Source of the DNA: JABDIY01 sp963751955
GTDB lineage: Bacteria > Actinomycetota > Acidimicrobiia > Acidimicrobiales > SZUA-35
DNA: 64,000 bases
Direction of reading: 5' to 3'
NCBI GenBank assembly: GCA_963751955.1
Contig: CAVVWM010000011.1
Location: 434,001-498,000 of the forward strand
Both the position numbers and the translations under genes were made by a program. A model generated the notes under the pieces. The model worked only from the letters and a program-made list of their open reading frames with translations, did not search any database and was not told where the DNA came from. This document shows, piece after piece, positions 24,690 through 34,673 of this stretch (positions are counted from its first letter, which is position 1; every line of letters begins with the position of its first letter).

Positions 24690-27600
24690 ACATCGGCAAC
24701 TGGGGTCTTGCCAATCCTGCGGGTCTCCTCGCAGGACTGCTCGTCATACCGATCATTGCGATGCACATCCTCCGACCTCGGAGGGTGCAGCAGCAGGTAG
24801 CAGCGATCTTCCTTTGGCGAAAGTTCAACCGACCGGTTTCGGCGGCCAAACCATGGCAGCGACTACAGCCGAGCTGGCTGCTCGCGGCCCAGCTGCTGAC
24901 AGCGTTGCTTCTGGCGGTACTCCTGGCTCGGCCGGTGCAGTTCACCGAGTTGCCACTGGCCGAACACACGATCTTCGTGGTCGATGCGTCCGGCTCGATG
25001 CTGTCCAGCGACGGTTCCCCGGATCGTATCGAGGACGCTCGCGACCGGGCCCGCGAACTCCGCTCTCAACTACCTCTGAACGGCGAGGCATCGCTCGTGG
25101 TAGCGGGAGCCAGCGCACGGGCGGTCGTGACCCGATCCGGTGATTCGGGTGTGTTCGACGACGCGCTGTCACGAGTCGAGGCATTCCAAGGTGAAGGCGA
25201 TTTCGCAGGAGCGTTCGCATTGGCCGCCGGTCTTGACACCGGTGACAGACCCAGTCGAGTGGTGCTTCTGAGTGACGGTGGGATCAGTGCGGCCGACCTT
25301 CGCTTGGCGCCGCCTGGCACCCGGTACGAACAGATCGGTCGCGAGGGGGCGAACCGCGGAATCAGCCAGTTGACCGTGGAGCCGGCTCCGGGTGGCCTGG
25401 TCGCCAGGGTCAGCGTGCGACACTACGGCGGACCGGCTGCCAACCAGAGCGTTCGAATCGACGTCGATGGAAGGACAGTCGTCAGCGAGTCAGTCCAGCT
25501 CGACGCCGGCGATATCAAGAACCTCAGCCTGAATCTCCCGAGCGGTGAACTGATCGAGGCCTTCCTCGAGCCCGAGGACAACCTCAGCCTGGACAATCGT
25601 GCTGTTGCAACCGTGTCCCGATCGCCCGAAATCGACGTGTGGTGGGTCGGGACCGACGATCCGTTCCTGGAAGCCGCTCTCGCAGTCATCCCTGGCGTCA
25701 CGATCACGAAGTCGACTGATTTTTCTGGCGTGATGCCACCTGAAACCGACGTGATGGTCGCCCACCGAATCGACCTACCCGAGACTCTCCCGGCTCCTAC
25801 GTGGGCCATCATTCCTCCCAATGGTCTGGCGGGTGTCGTGCGGGTCACGGGTGAAACCGAGCGGCCGGCCCTCACACTGATCCGTTCCGATGTGGGGTTG
25901 GTAAACGGCCTCGAGCTGTCCGAGGTCTTGTTCGCCAGGTCCCAAACAATCGAGGTCTCGGCTGAGTCTCAGGTGATCCTGGGGGCAGAGGGTGCGCCGT
26001 TGCTGGCGTTGACTCCAACCCTGGAGGCTCCTGTGCTCTATCAGAGCTTCGCCAACGCCGAAAGCAACTTCCCCCTTCAAGTTGCCTTTCCGATATTGGC
26101 TCAGCGAGCCCTGACCGATCTCACCAGCGCCACGGTGCCCCCGGCCCGAGTTCGGCTCGGAGTCGATCTTCCGATCGACCCTCGGCTCGATGCCGTCGTA
26201 ACCACACCTGGGGGTACCAGTTTCGATGTCACAGCCGGCTCTGCTCCGCCGGCGGCCAGCCGCATCGGATTCTGGAGGATCGACCAAGAAGGTCGGGTGC
26301 CGGTGGTAGTTGCGGTGAACGCCGATCCAACCGAAGCCAAGATCGCTCCTGCGCCAGATCTTCCCTTCGAAGTTCCCGAAGGCGGCGAAGGACCCGACAC
26401 CGTGCAAGGGCAGATCGCGCGGCTGTGGCCTGTTGTCCTGGTTCTTCTCGCACTCATGATGACCGAATGGTGGCTGGCCCGTCGCCGACTCGGTGTTTCA
26501 CCCAGGCAATGGAGGGTGGCAACCGGCATGCGGCTAGCGGTTGCACTCGCCCTGCTGGCTGTGCTTCTCGGCCCAGGCTTCAATCGAGAGTCCAACAAGG
26601 TCGGGGTGGTGTTCCTACTCGATGCCTCGGACTCGCTTGGCCCGGCGGGGCGGAGTCGCGCCACACAAACCGTTGGCGAAGCGCTTGCAGCCCGCCCCGA
26701 TGGTGACGTTGCAGGAGTTGTGGCGTTTGGTCGTGATGCCCGGTTGGAATCGATCGTTGATGACGACCCCGACTTCGAAGGACTTTCGGTTCAGATCGAT
26801 GCCACCGGCACCGACCTCGCGGCTGCGCTCCGTCTCGGAGTGGCCGCTGCGCCAGGCGAGACTCGCAAGCGCCTCGTGCTGGTGAGCGACGGTCGGGCCA
26901 CGACCGGGAGTGTGATCGAGGAAGCGGAGCGATTAGCGGCCGAAAACGTCCCTGTCGACGTGTTCGTCGTGGATCCACCCCGTGGCACCGACCTGGCCGT
27001 CGGCGGCATCGAGGTTCCGTCGGTCGCCCGGGTGGGAGAGTCGGTGCCCATTACCGTTCGGGTGGAATCACCGGCCCGAACTCCTGCAAGGGTTGAGCTG
27101 AGCCGCGGTGGCGTGCTGGTGGGATCGGTGGAAGTCGAGCTTCAACCGGGAACCAACGCCGTGAACTTCACCGACATCGCAGGCGACGACGGCGTGCTGC
27201 GGTATACCGCCGAGGTCTTCGGTCTCGCCGACGCCGTCGGGGCCAACAACCGAGGGTTCGCCGCAGTGCCGGTAGCGGGGGCACAAAAGGTCCTCGTGAT
27301 CGATGGGGGTGGCACCGCAGACCCAGCTCAGCTCGGACGGGTCATCCAGGCAGCTGGGCTCAGCTTCGACACGGTCAGCGTTCAGCAAGTGCCCGGAGTC
27401 GACGAGCTGGTGCAGTACGCGTCGGTGATCCTGGTGAACGTCGACGCCCGCGATCTCGCCGAACCCGCGGTTACCGCACTGACCGCAGCGGTCAGGGACC
27501 TCGGCCGAGGCATGGTGGTGGTCGGAGGCAGTCACAGCTATGCGCTGGGCGGCTACCGGGATCATCCCCTGGAGGAGATCCTGCCGGTGGTGAGTGAGAT

Positions 27601-29310
27601 TCTCGACCCACTGCGTCGCCAGACGGTGGCCGAGGTTCTCGCAATCGACACGTCGGGTTCAATGGGAGCCTGCCACTGTTCTGAAGGTGGTGTGGGCAAC
27701 GGTCTTGGCGGAGAGAACGAGATCGATGGCGGCGTGAAGAAGACCAGCATCGCTCAGAACGCTGCCGCCCGGGCGATCAATGCTCTCGGTGCTACCGACG
27801 AGGTCGGCGTGATCAGCGTGAACAACCGGGCTGAGTGGGTCATCGATCTGCAACCGCGCCCGTCTCAACAGGTGATCGATGACGGTCTCTCGCAGCTGGA
27901 GCCGGACGGGCCTACCAACGTTGAAAACACTCTGCGGACCGCAGCCGAGCAGCTTCGAAATCCGAAGCGAACCTCAAGCACATCATCTTCTTCTCCGACG
28001 GGTTCACCGAACCATTCCACCTGGCCCAACTCGAAGCTGACGCCGCAGGTCTCTTCGACGAAGGCATCACGGTTTCGGTGGTTGCCACCGGTGAAGGCGC
28101 AGCAGTTGACCTCCGAGCCATAGCCGATGCTGGTGGGGGTCGGTTCTACCCGGGCAAAGACCTCAGCGCTATCCCCGAGCTCATTGTCCAAGAGGCGATT
28201 CTGGCATCGCGCGATTTCATCAACGAAGGCACGTTCCTTCCCACCGTCACCTCGAATGCGTCTACGGTCCGGAATCTGGCAAGCGCTCCGCCTCTTGCGG
28301 GCTATATCGCCAGCACAGCAAAACCGACGGCTCGGGTGGACTTGCGGATCGGGCCTGATGAGGATCCTCTACTCAGCAGCTGGCAGGTCGGTTTGGGCCG
28401 GGTGAGCACCTGGGCCTCCGATAGTGGTGAACGCTGGGGAACGGCGTGGTCGAGTTGGAACCAGGCCCCTGATTTCTGGGCCGGCGTCATCAAGGACACG
28501 TTTCCGACCGCTGGGGGCGGTGGTGGGGTGACAGCCGCAATCGAAGGCGACCAACTTTCACTTCGTATCGAGGGGGTGTCGCCGTGGAGCGATGACGCCC
28601 AAGCATCGGTACGGGTGGCCAGTCCGGATGGCGAAGGGATCGAGGTGCTACTGGAACGAATCGACGGCTCAACGTTTGCCGCCGCGATTCCGGTCGAGGA
28701 AGCTGGCACCTATGCCATCGGAGCGACCGTCTCCAGCGGCGGTGAAACGGTGTGGAGCGGCGTTGGTCTCACAAGCCGGTCCTACCCGGCGGAGTATGCG
28801 CCTCGACCGCTCGGAGACGATGTGCTTCGTCGCGTGGCCACCCTGACCGGCGGTCGATTCGAGCCCGACGTAGGCGAGATCTTCGACCCGGCAAACACGG
28901 TGGCAGGCAGTCGAAGAATCGATCTCACCAAGTTGTTTCTGTGGGTGGCACTGTTGCTGTGGCCCTTGGCGGTTGCGGTGAGCCGCCTGGCGTATCGGTC
29001 CGGCACAATGGCCGTTGGAGCCCAGAAGGCCCAGGGCACTGTGTCCAAACTTCAGACGCGATTGCCCAAATTCGGTGAGGCCAACCCACTTGAGCAAGGG
29101 GCTGGCCCTGCCTCGCCGACAGCGCCCGTTCCAAAGGAGCCAGCGACGCCCATCGACCCCACCCGTCCGATTCGCACCGAATCCAGTGTGCCGCCGACCC
29201 GGCCGGCACCGCCCCGAGCTCCGACGGCACCCAAACCCCCCGCTGCTCCTGGTGGCACGGTGAGTGAACTCCTGAAACGTAAGCAAGGCGACCACGAACC
29301 ACCCCGATAG
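24686..29310 (+). pseudogene. Giant BatA-like protein with three VWA domains and a GATase-like domain, frameshifted near 27965
   Basis: From GTG 24686 the protein begins with an aerotolerance-type BatA N-domain (NWGLANPAGLLAGLLVIPI.A, FLWRKF). VWA domain 1 follows with metal site DASGS at residues 100-104. Two central spans lie near residues 575-630, then VWA 2 (DASDS near 646), a glutamine-amidotransferase-like Rossmann segment (KVLVIDGGGTADP, VVVGGSHSYALGGY, about 862-968) and VWA 3 (DTSGS near 988, followed by an odd CHC insert). About 27960-27970 the frame breaks. The expected continuation EANLKHIIFFSDGF is one base out and runs on to a final span and a Pro-rich tail ending at 29310. One restored base gives about 1541 residues. 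An error near the AAA run is likely. Confidence 0.82.
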
Positions 29311-29392
29311 CAACGATCCTTCAATTCAGGTCACGGGCGCCGCCTTCGTCAACCGGACCCAGCAGGAGATAGCGATGTGAGAAGCTTTCGTC

Positions 29393-29695
29393 ATGCTGAT
29401 TCTCTCTGGAACCGTGAAGATGGACCCCGACGACATCTCGGTCATCAGGGGTGCCGCCCTGGCCATGATCGCAGCCACGCGAGACGAGGATGGGTGCATC
29501 GAATACGAGTTCTCAGAGGTCATCGGCGAACCCGGGACAATGCGAATCTTCGAGCGGTGGGAATCGGTTGCTGCTCTGGAGGCACACTTCGTTGCCCCTC
29601 ACATGGCCATATGGCAGGACGCCATGAAGCATGTGACAGTGCATTCGCGCTCTCTGGCTCGCTACGAGGGCATCAGCGACATCATTCCGCTCTGA
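29393..29695 (+). CDS. Antibiotic biosynthesis monooxygenase (ABM) fold protein
   Basis: The 100-residue protein has the dimeric ferredoxin-like ABM pattern: MLILSGTVKM, MIAATRDEDGCIEYEFSE, MRIFERWESVAALEAHF, HM..WQ. Members act as small quinol or anthrone monooxygenases or haem-binding proteins. Function here is unknown. It sits alone between the giant VWA gene and the CcmF-like gene, 13 bases before the latter, so it may be co-transcribed with cytochrome c assembly. Confidence 0.8.
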   Translation: MLILSGTVKMDPDDISVIRGAALAMIAATRDEDGCIEYEFSEVIGEPGTMRIFERWESVAALEAHFVAPHMAIWQDAMKHVTVHSRSLARYEGISDIIPL

Positions 29696-29708
29696 ATCGG
29701 TCTGACCG

Positions 29709-31403
29709 ATGACCTTTGGTGCTGGTCTATTGTGGCTCGGCGTGTTTCTCAGCGCGATCGCCACGATCCGGCCCGGGCGCTTGAAGGTCGGAGCCGCCGC
29801 GACAGCCATGACTGCGGCGACGATCACCCTGTTCGCGGCGTTCGCATTGGAGGACTGGTCCAATATCTATGTTGTCAGCACCACGCGGGCCGGTCTCGCA
29901 TGGCCGGTGCGGTTGGCCGGTCTATGGGGAGGCGCTGAGGGATCACTGCTGCTCTTCACTGCGATGGTGTCCATAGCAGCCGTCATCATCGGTTGGCTGG
30001 GCGGACGGACCCAGGGGGCAACCGCGCTGGCGGCGGCGTACGGGATAGTGACACTCATTTCGGCCAACCCCTTCGATCGTTTCGACGCTCCAGCTGTTGG
30101 CGGGCGCGGTCTTCAACCGGTTCTGGAGCACCCGGCCATGGTGTGGCATCCGCCAATCCTGTACCTGGGCCTGGTCGGAGTCATCGTGCCGACGCTTCTG
30201 GCACTCACCCCGGCACGGCCGAGGCTCATACGCAAAACGTCCGCTATAGCGCTGGCATTTCTTACCGCCGGGCTGGCCACCGGGGCAGCGTGGGCTCATG
30301 CCGAGCTTGGATGGGGAGGATTCTGGGCGTGGGACCCTATCGAGTCGGCCGGTCTTGTGGCATGGCTGATCACCGCCGCATCCCTACATGTTCGCTTCGA
30401 CCATCGCCGTCTCGGCCATCGGGTGCTCTTCGCTCTCCCGGGCCTCGCCGCAGTCTGGGCGACGACGCTCACTCGGGCTGGGCTAACCGGCTCTGTGCAC
30501 TCCTTCGCCGACCGTCCGGGCCTCAAGGCCGGCCTGCTAGTCGTGGCGGCTGGCTGGAGCGCAGCGCTGGCATGGTTGGTATTGACGGGCCCAACCGACC
30601 AACTCCCCAACCCTTCTGATGAACTGCCAGCGCGGAAAGCGGCGATGTACGCACTCGCGCTCGCAGGTTTTTTCGTCGCCCTGGGTACCTATGAGCCAGC
30701 CGTTGAGCAGGCCTTCGGGGGTAATTCGGTTGGCGTTGCAGGGGTCTTCTTCACACGAATGTTGTGGCCGATCGTCATTGCAGGTGCGGCGCTCTCGATC
30801 AGGGCAGACCGCCGATACCGGTTCGCGCTACTCGGTGTGGCCGCAGGTGTAGCCATCACCCCACTTGCCGCTGGCCCGTTCGGGATCGCCGTGGCCGCCG
30901 CCGGGGGCGGGGTCGCCGGCTCGGCTCTGGCCGCCAGGGTTTGGGGAAGGCGCGGTTGGTTGGCCCACGTCGGAGCTGGGCTGATTCTCATCGGAATTGG
31001 CGGCACCGTGGCAGCAACCTCGAACAGGGTGATCCTCATCAAGGATCAGCCCGCCGAAGTTGATGGCCTCACAGTGGTGCACCGTGGACTGGAGCTGGTC
31101 TCGGAACCGAACCGGGACAGAGCCATCTCCTCGATCGAGGTTGACGGGACCTCGCTTGCGCCAGAGTTCGTTGTGCATCGACTGCGAAGTGTCCCGACCG
31201 CCGAGGCTGCGACCCAGCGGGGTGTGTTGAACCAAACCCAGGTGATCCTGGTCGACGGGACCGATGGGCAAGCTAGCTATCGGATCAACCAGACTCCGCG
31301 CCTCAATCTGATCTGGTTGGGAGCCTTTGCGCTGGCGTTGGGCCTTGTGCAGGGGCGGGTGGGGCCACAACTGGAGGCTCGGCCCAAGGTCGTGGTCGAT
31401 TGA
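29709..31403 (+). CDS. CcmF/CcsA-type haem lyase for c-type cytochromes
   Basis: The 564-residue polytopic protein has the tryptophan-rich haem-handling motif WGGFWAWDPIESAGLVAWLI, the CcmF-type WGGAEGSLLLF near the N-terminus, conserved His segments (HPAMVWHPPILYLG) and a large C-terminal extracytoplasmic domain (VDGLTVVHRGLELV) of the CcmF kind. It is shorter than proteobacterial CcmF, about 650 residues. Such proteins attach haem to CxxCH motifs outside the cell. No ccmE, ccmH or ResB-like gene is next to it. The lipoprotein cytochrome at 7174-7521 is a possible client. Confidence 0.85.
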   Translation: MTFGAGLLWLGVFLSAIATIRPGRLKVGAAATAMTAATITLFAAFALEDWSNIYVVSTTRAGLAWPVRLAGLWGGAEGSLLLFTAMVSIAAVIIGWLGGRTQGATALAAAYGIVTLISANPFDRFDAPAVGGRGLQPVLEHPAMVWHPPILYLGLVGVIVPTLLALTPARPRLIRKTSAIALAFLTAGLATGAAWAHAELGWGGFWAWDPIESAGLVAWLITAASLHVRFDHRRLGHRVLFALPGLAAVWATTLTRAGLTGSVHSFADRPGLKAGLLVVAAGWSAALAWLVLTGPTDQLPNPSDELPARKAAMYALALAGFFVALGTYEPAVEQAFGGNSVGVAGVFFTRMLWPIVIAGAALSIRADRRYRFALLGVAAGVAITPLAAGPFGIAVAAAGGGVAGSALAARVWGRRGWLAHVGAGLILIGIGGTVAATSNRVILIKDQPAEVDGLTVVHRGLELVSEPNRDRAISSIEVDGTSLAPEFVVHRLRSVPTAEAATQRGVLNQTQVILVDGTDGQASYRINQTPRLNLIWLGAFALALGLVQGRVGPQLEARPKVVVD

Positions 31404-31412
31404 AGTTGAGAA

Positions 31413-32558
31413 CTACTCGAAGAGGGCGTCCACGAACTCGTTCGGGTCGAAGTCGACCAGATCGTCGACCTGCTCGCCCAAACCAACGAGTTTGACCGGA
31501 ATGCCGAGTTCGGACTCGATCGCAAAAACAATTCCGCCTTTGGCAGAGCCGTCGAGTTTGGTGAGGATCACCCCGGTGACGTCGACCGCCTCGGCGAAGA
31601 TCTTTGCCTGGCTCATTCCGTTCTGGCCGGTCGTGGCATCGATTACCAGCAAGGTCTCGGTCACTTCGCCGACGCCCTTCTCGGCCACCCTACGGACCTT
31701 GGACAGCTCCTCCATGAGGTTGGTCTTGTTCTGAAGACGGCCAGCTGTGTCGGCCAGGACGATGTTGCAGCCGCGAGCCGCAGCAGCCTCGACGCCGTCG
31801 AAGATCACCGATGAAGGGTCGCCGCCTTCGTTTCCCCGCACGATCTCGGAGCCGGCCCGTTCGGCCCACATGGTGAGCTGTTCCGCAGCCGCAGCCCGGA
31901 ACGTGTCGCCGGCCGCCATCAGCGGCGTGTGCCCCTCGGCGGCGAGGCGCTTGCCAAGCTTGCCGATGGTCGTCGTCTTGCCGACTCCATTGACACCTAC
32001 GAACAGCCACACATTGGTGGTGTCGGGCTTGATCGTGAGGCCGCGATCGCCGTCGGATATCTCCGCACGCATCCTCTCCTTGAGGAGCCCGAGAATCGCA
32101 GAGCCGTCTTCAGCTCCAGCATTCTTGGCAGAGGTTCGGACATCTTCGATCAGCCGCATCGAGGTCTTCACGCCCACGTCGGCGCGAATGAGGGCTTCTT
32201 CGAGGGTTTCCCAGTCATCATCGCTGAGCTTGCCCAACCCAACCAAGCCGCCCAAGTAACCGGTGAACGCCGACCGGGCCTTGCTGAGTCGGTCGAAGAA
32301 CGTTGGTCTGAGGACCGGAGGCGGCTCGAGGTACGGGGCCGAGCCATCGGCTTGGGTCTCCCTCAGATCATCAGTCGCCGGAGCCGATGGCACCTGCTGG
32401 GTGCTTTTTGTTCGACCGGGTAGGTCGATCTTGGGAGGCGGCGACAGCAGCTCAGCGTCATCTCGACGGTCGCTGCGCACCAAGAAGTACGTGAGGCCGC
32501 CCGCCGCCAACAGGCACAGCGCGACGACGATGAACAATCCGATTTCCATTGGTCTCAA
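31413..32558 (-). CDS. ftsY: Signal recognition particle receptor FtsY
   Basis: The 381-residue SRP GTPase starts with a membrane span (IGLFIVVALCLLAAGGLTYFLV) as in actinobacterial FtsY, then an acidic/Pro-rich linker. The NG domain has GVNGVGKTTTIGKLG, DTAGRLQNKTNLMEEL and TKLDGSAKGG. It converges with the CcmF-like gene (nine bases apart). It is the membrane partner of Ffh encoded at 15565. Confidence 0.96.
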   Translation of the reverse strand: MRPMEIGLFIVVALCLLAAGGLTYFLVRSDRRDDAELLSPPPKIDLPGRTKSTQQVPSAPATDDLRETQADGSAPYLEPPPVLRPTFFDRLSKARSAFTGYLGGLVGLGKLSDDDWETLEEALIRADVGVKTSMRLIEDVRTSAKNAGAEDGSAILGLLKERMRAEISDGDRGLTIKPDTTNVWLFVGVNGVGKTTTIGKLGKRLAAEGHTPLMAAGDTFRAAAAEQLTMWAERAGSEIVRGNEGGDPSSVIFDGVEAAAARGCNIVLADTAGRLQNKTNLMEELSKVRRVAEKGVGEVTETLLVIDATTGQNGMSQAKIFAEAVDVTGVILTKLDGSAKGGIVFAIESELGIPVKLVGLGEQVDDLVDFDPNEFVDALFE

Positions 32559-32605
32559 GCCTAACCCCGACGGTTGGTACGGCTACGTGGAGCCAACGGG
32601 TTGAG

Positions 32606-34036
32606 CTAGGGCTCCCGCTCGCCCAGGGTGGCCGTGACCGTGAGGGGCTCAGAATCTCGAACGATCTCGAGTTCGATTTGATCACCGGGAAAGCTGGTGG
32701 TGATCAGACCGGCGAGTTCACGGAAATCTGTCACCGGGGCGCCGTCGACGGTGAGCACCCGGTCACCAGACCGCAAACCGGCCGCTTCGGCACCCGAACC
32801 AGGCGTGATGTCGTCGATGACCACACCAACGTCGCCAATCGCGGCCTGACCTGCGCCCACGCCAAGGAAGCCAGGGTCGAGGGCCTGGCCGGCCACAATA
32901 CGCTCGGCCACCCGGTGGCCGATTTCGATAGGAACGGCGAAACCAACACCGACGTTGCTGTTCGAGACGCCGTCGGTACGGATCGCAGTATTGACTCCGA
33001 TCACTTCGCCAGCGCGGTTTGCCAGTGGCCCCCCAGAATTACCTGGATTGATCGGTGCGTCTGTCTGGATCATGGAAGTGAACGTGCCGCCCTGATTCTC
33101 CAGCGGACGGTTGAGTGCTGAAATGATGCCCGAGGTCACGGTTCGGGTGAGATCAAAAGGGCTCCCGATCGCGATTGCGGTCTGCCCGACCTTGAGTTCG
33201 TTTCCCAGAGCGAGGTCTGCGACTGGCAGATCGAGGTCGTCGACCTTGAGCACGGCGATGTCGGCACGAGGATCGGCGCCAACGAGGCCGGCGCTGAGAG
33301 CGCGACCTTGGAAGTCACGAACGAACACATCGGTGGCGTTCTCGATGACGTGATTGTTGGTCATGATGTAGCCGCCATCGCGATACACAAAACCTGAGCC
33401 GGTTCCGAAGTTGGTGACGACCTGCACCACCGACGGGCCCAGATCATCAGCCACGAACGCTGCGGGGTTCTCACCGGCTGTGCCGTTCGCCACCCCTGGG
33501 GTGGCAGGTGCAGGGGTGTTTATAGTCAGCGGTGAACTCGTTGGCACGGTGGCGTTGACGGTGTCGTTGTCAGCGACGATGGTCCCTGCGGTGAATGCTG
33601 CGCCGCTGATCAAAGCGCCGGCGATAAAGGCGATCAGGGCTCGAATCCCCCAGCGACCCTTGGGTTTGGCCGGGCTGCTGATAGCAGCGACCCGGGCGAC
33701 AGACTCCGATGACGACGGCGGGCTAGCCGCTGCGGTGAATGTGCTTGAAGCACCGGCCAGAGGAGCCACCCGATTGGTTGATGAGCGCTCCTTGACCGGT
33801 GGGGTAGGCAGCGGCGGGGGGAGGACGCCAGTGCGATTCCCCACCGGTCGGGAGGGGGAACTTGTTTCAGGGAACACGGTCCGACCAAGCGGGGGGCCGA
33901 CCGGTTCAGCGAAGGAGGGTTGGGTCGAGCGCGGCGTTGGCATCGGCACGTTGGGCGACGACGGCACCTCAGATCCCGACGATGGCATTTCGTTGGGAGA
34001 CGTAGGGGCTTCGAAATCCCAGCTTGTCTCGCTCAT
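32606..34036 (-). CDS. HtrA/DegP-like membrane-anchored serine protease with PDZ domain
   Basis: The 476-residue protein has a long Pro/Ser-rich cytoplasmic N-terminus and one span (residues 128-154, GIRALIAFIAGALISGAAFTAG). The trypsin-like domain has a complete triad: His 229 in TNNHVIE, Asp 259 in ADIAVLKV, Ser 334 in NPGNSGGPL. One PDZ domain ends the protein (LGVGAG...GSGAEAAGLRSGDRVLTVDGAPV). It should degrade or sense damaged envelope proteins. A striking inverted repeat lies 39-64 bases upstream of its start, probably its operator. Confidence 0.93.
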   Translation of the reverse strand: MSETSWDFEAPTSPNEMPSSGSEVPSSPNVPMPTPRSTQPSFAEPVGPPLGRTVFPETSSPSRPVGNRTGVLPPPLPTPPVKERSSTNRVAPLAGASSTFTAAASPPSSSESVARVAAISSPAKPKGRWGIRALIAFIAGALISGAAFTAGTIVADNDTVNATVPTSSPLTINTPAPATPGVANGTAGENPAAFVADDLGPSVVQVVTNFGTGSGFVYRDGGYIMTNNHVIENATDVFVRDFQGRALSAGLVGADPRADIAVLKVDDLDLPVADLALGNELKVGQTAIAIGSPFDLTRTVTSGIISALNRPLENQGGTFTSMIQTDAPINPGNSGGPLANRAGEVIGVNTAIRTDGVSNSNVGVGFAVPIEIGHRVAERIVAGQALDPGFLGVGAGQAAIGDVGVVIDDITPGSGAEAAGLRSGDRVLTVDGAPVTDFRELAGLITTSFPGDQIELEIVRDSEPLTVTATLGEREP

Positions 34037-34074
34037 TGTACGTACTCAACTCCTCGATCGCAGTAAGTCTGCGG

Positions 34075-34100
34075 GTGGTTTGATATCGGTATCAAACCAC
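34075..34100. promoter_or_regulatory. Long inverted repeat, candidate operator of the HtrA gene
   Basis: GTGGTTTGATA (34075-34085), a four-base TCGG spacer and TATCAAACCAC (34090-34100) form a perfect 11-pair inverted repeat in the divergent htrA/ybaK spacer. A second stem, AACCTG/CAGGTT, follows at 34104-34120, and GTACGTAC lies at 34038-34045 next to the htrA start. The long repeat does not match the HAIR, CIRCE or CtsR boxes I know. Confidence 0.55.
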
Positions 34101-34191
34101 ACAAACCTGAAAGCCAGGTTAAAGCTCTGTTATTCCACCGCTACGACAATCCTCTCCGTTCGGATGCGTCGATTCAGAATAGGCTGCTCCG

Positions 34192-34665
34192 ATGGGCTCA
34201 CCCTCAGTCGAACGGGTCAAGCACGCTGCAGCGGCCGCCGGGCTCGTGCTGGAAATCATCGAATACCCGGACCTAATGCGAAGTGCGGTCGCCGCGGCCG
34301 AGGCGGTGGGCTGCGATGTTGACCAGATCGTCAAGAGCATGATCTTCAGCAGCAGAGATGGATTGGTGCTTGCCCTCACCAGCGGAGTCCACCAGGTGGA
34401 TGTAGACAAACTGGCGCGTGTGGTGGGTGTCGATGGGTGCGAACGGGCCGACGCCGACGAGGTACGAGCTGTCACCGGCTTCGCCATCGGCGGCGTAGCG
34501 CCCTTCGGTCACCGATCACCTATCAAGGCGGTCATGGATCGGCACCTGTTCACTTTCGAACGCATTTGGGCCGCCGCTGGCACTCCCCGCCACGTCTTCC
34601 CAGTGGCGCCTGCAACGCTCCAGACCATCGCCGGAGCTGTTGTGAGCGACTTCACGTGCCAGTGA
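34192..34665 (+). CDS. YbaK/EbsC-family aminoacyl-tRNA deacylase
   Basis: The 157-residue protein has the YbaK fold marks: KSMIFSSRDGLVLALTSGVHQVDVDKLA with the conserved Lys, TGFAIGGVAPFGH, and MDRHLFTFERIWAAAGTPRHVFPVAP. These domains hydrolyse mischarged aminoacyl-tRNA such as Cys-tRNA(Pro). It is monocistronic, divergent from htrA and convergent with the coiled-coil gene. Confidence 0.88.
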   Translation: MGSPSVERVKHAAAAAGLVLEIIEYPDLMRSAVAAAEAVGCDVDQIVKSMIFSSRDGLVLALTSGVHQVDVDKLARVVGVDGCERADADEVRAVTGFAIGGVAPFGHRSPIKAVMDRHLFTFERIWAAAGTPRHVFPVAPATLQTIAGAVVSDFTCQ

Positions 34666-34673
34666 ATGAGAAC

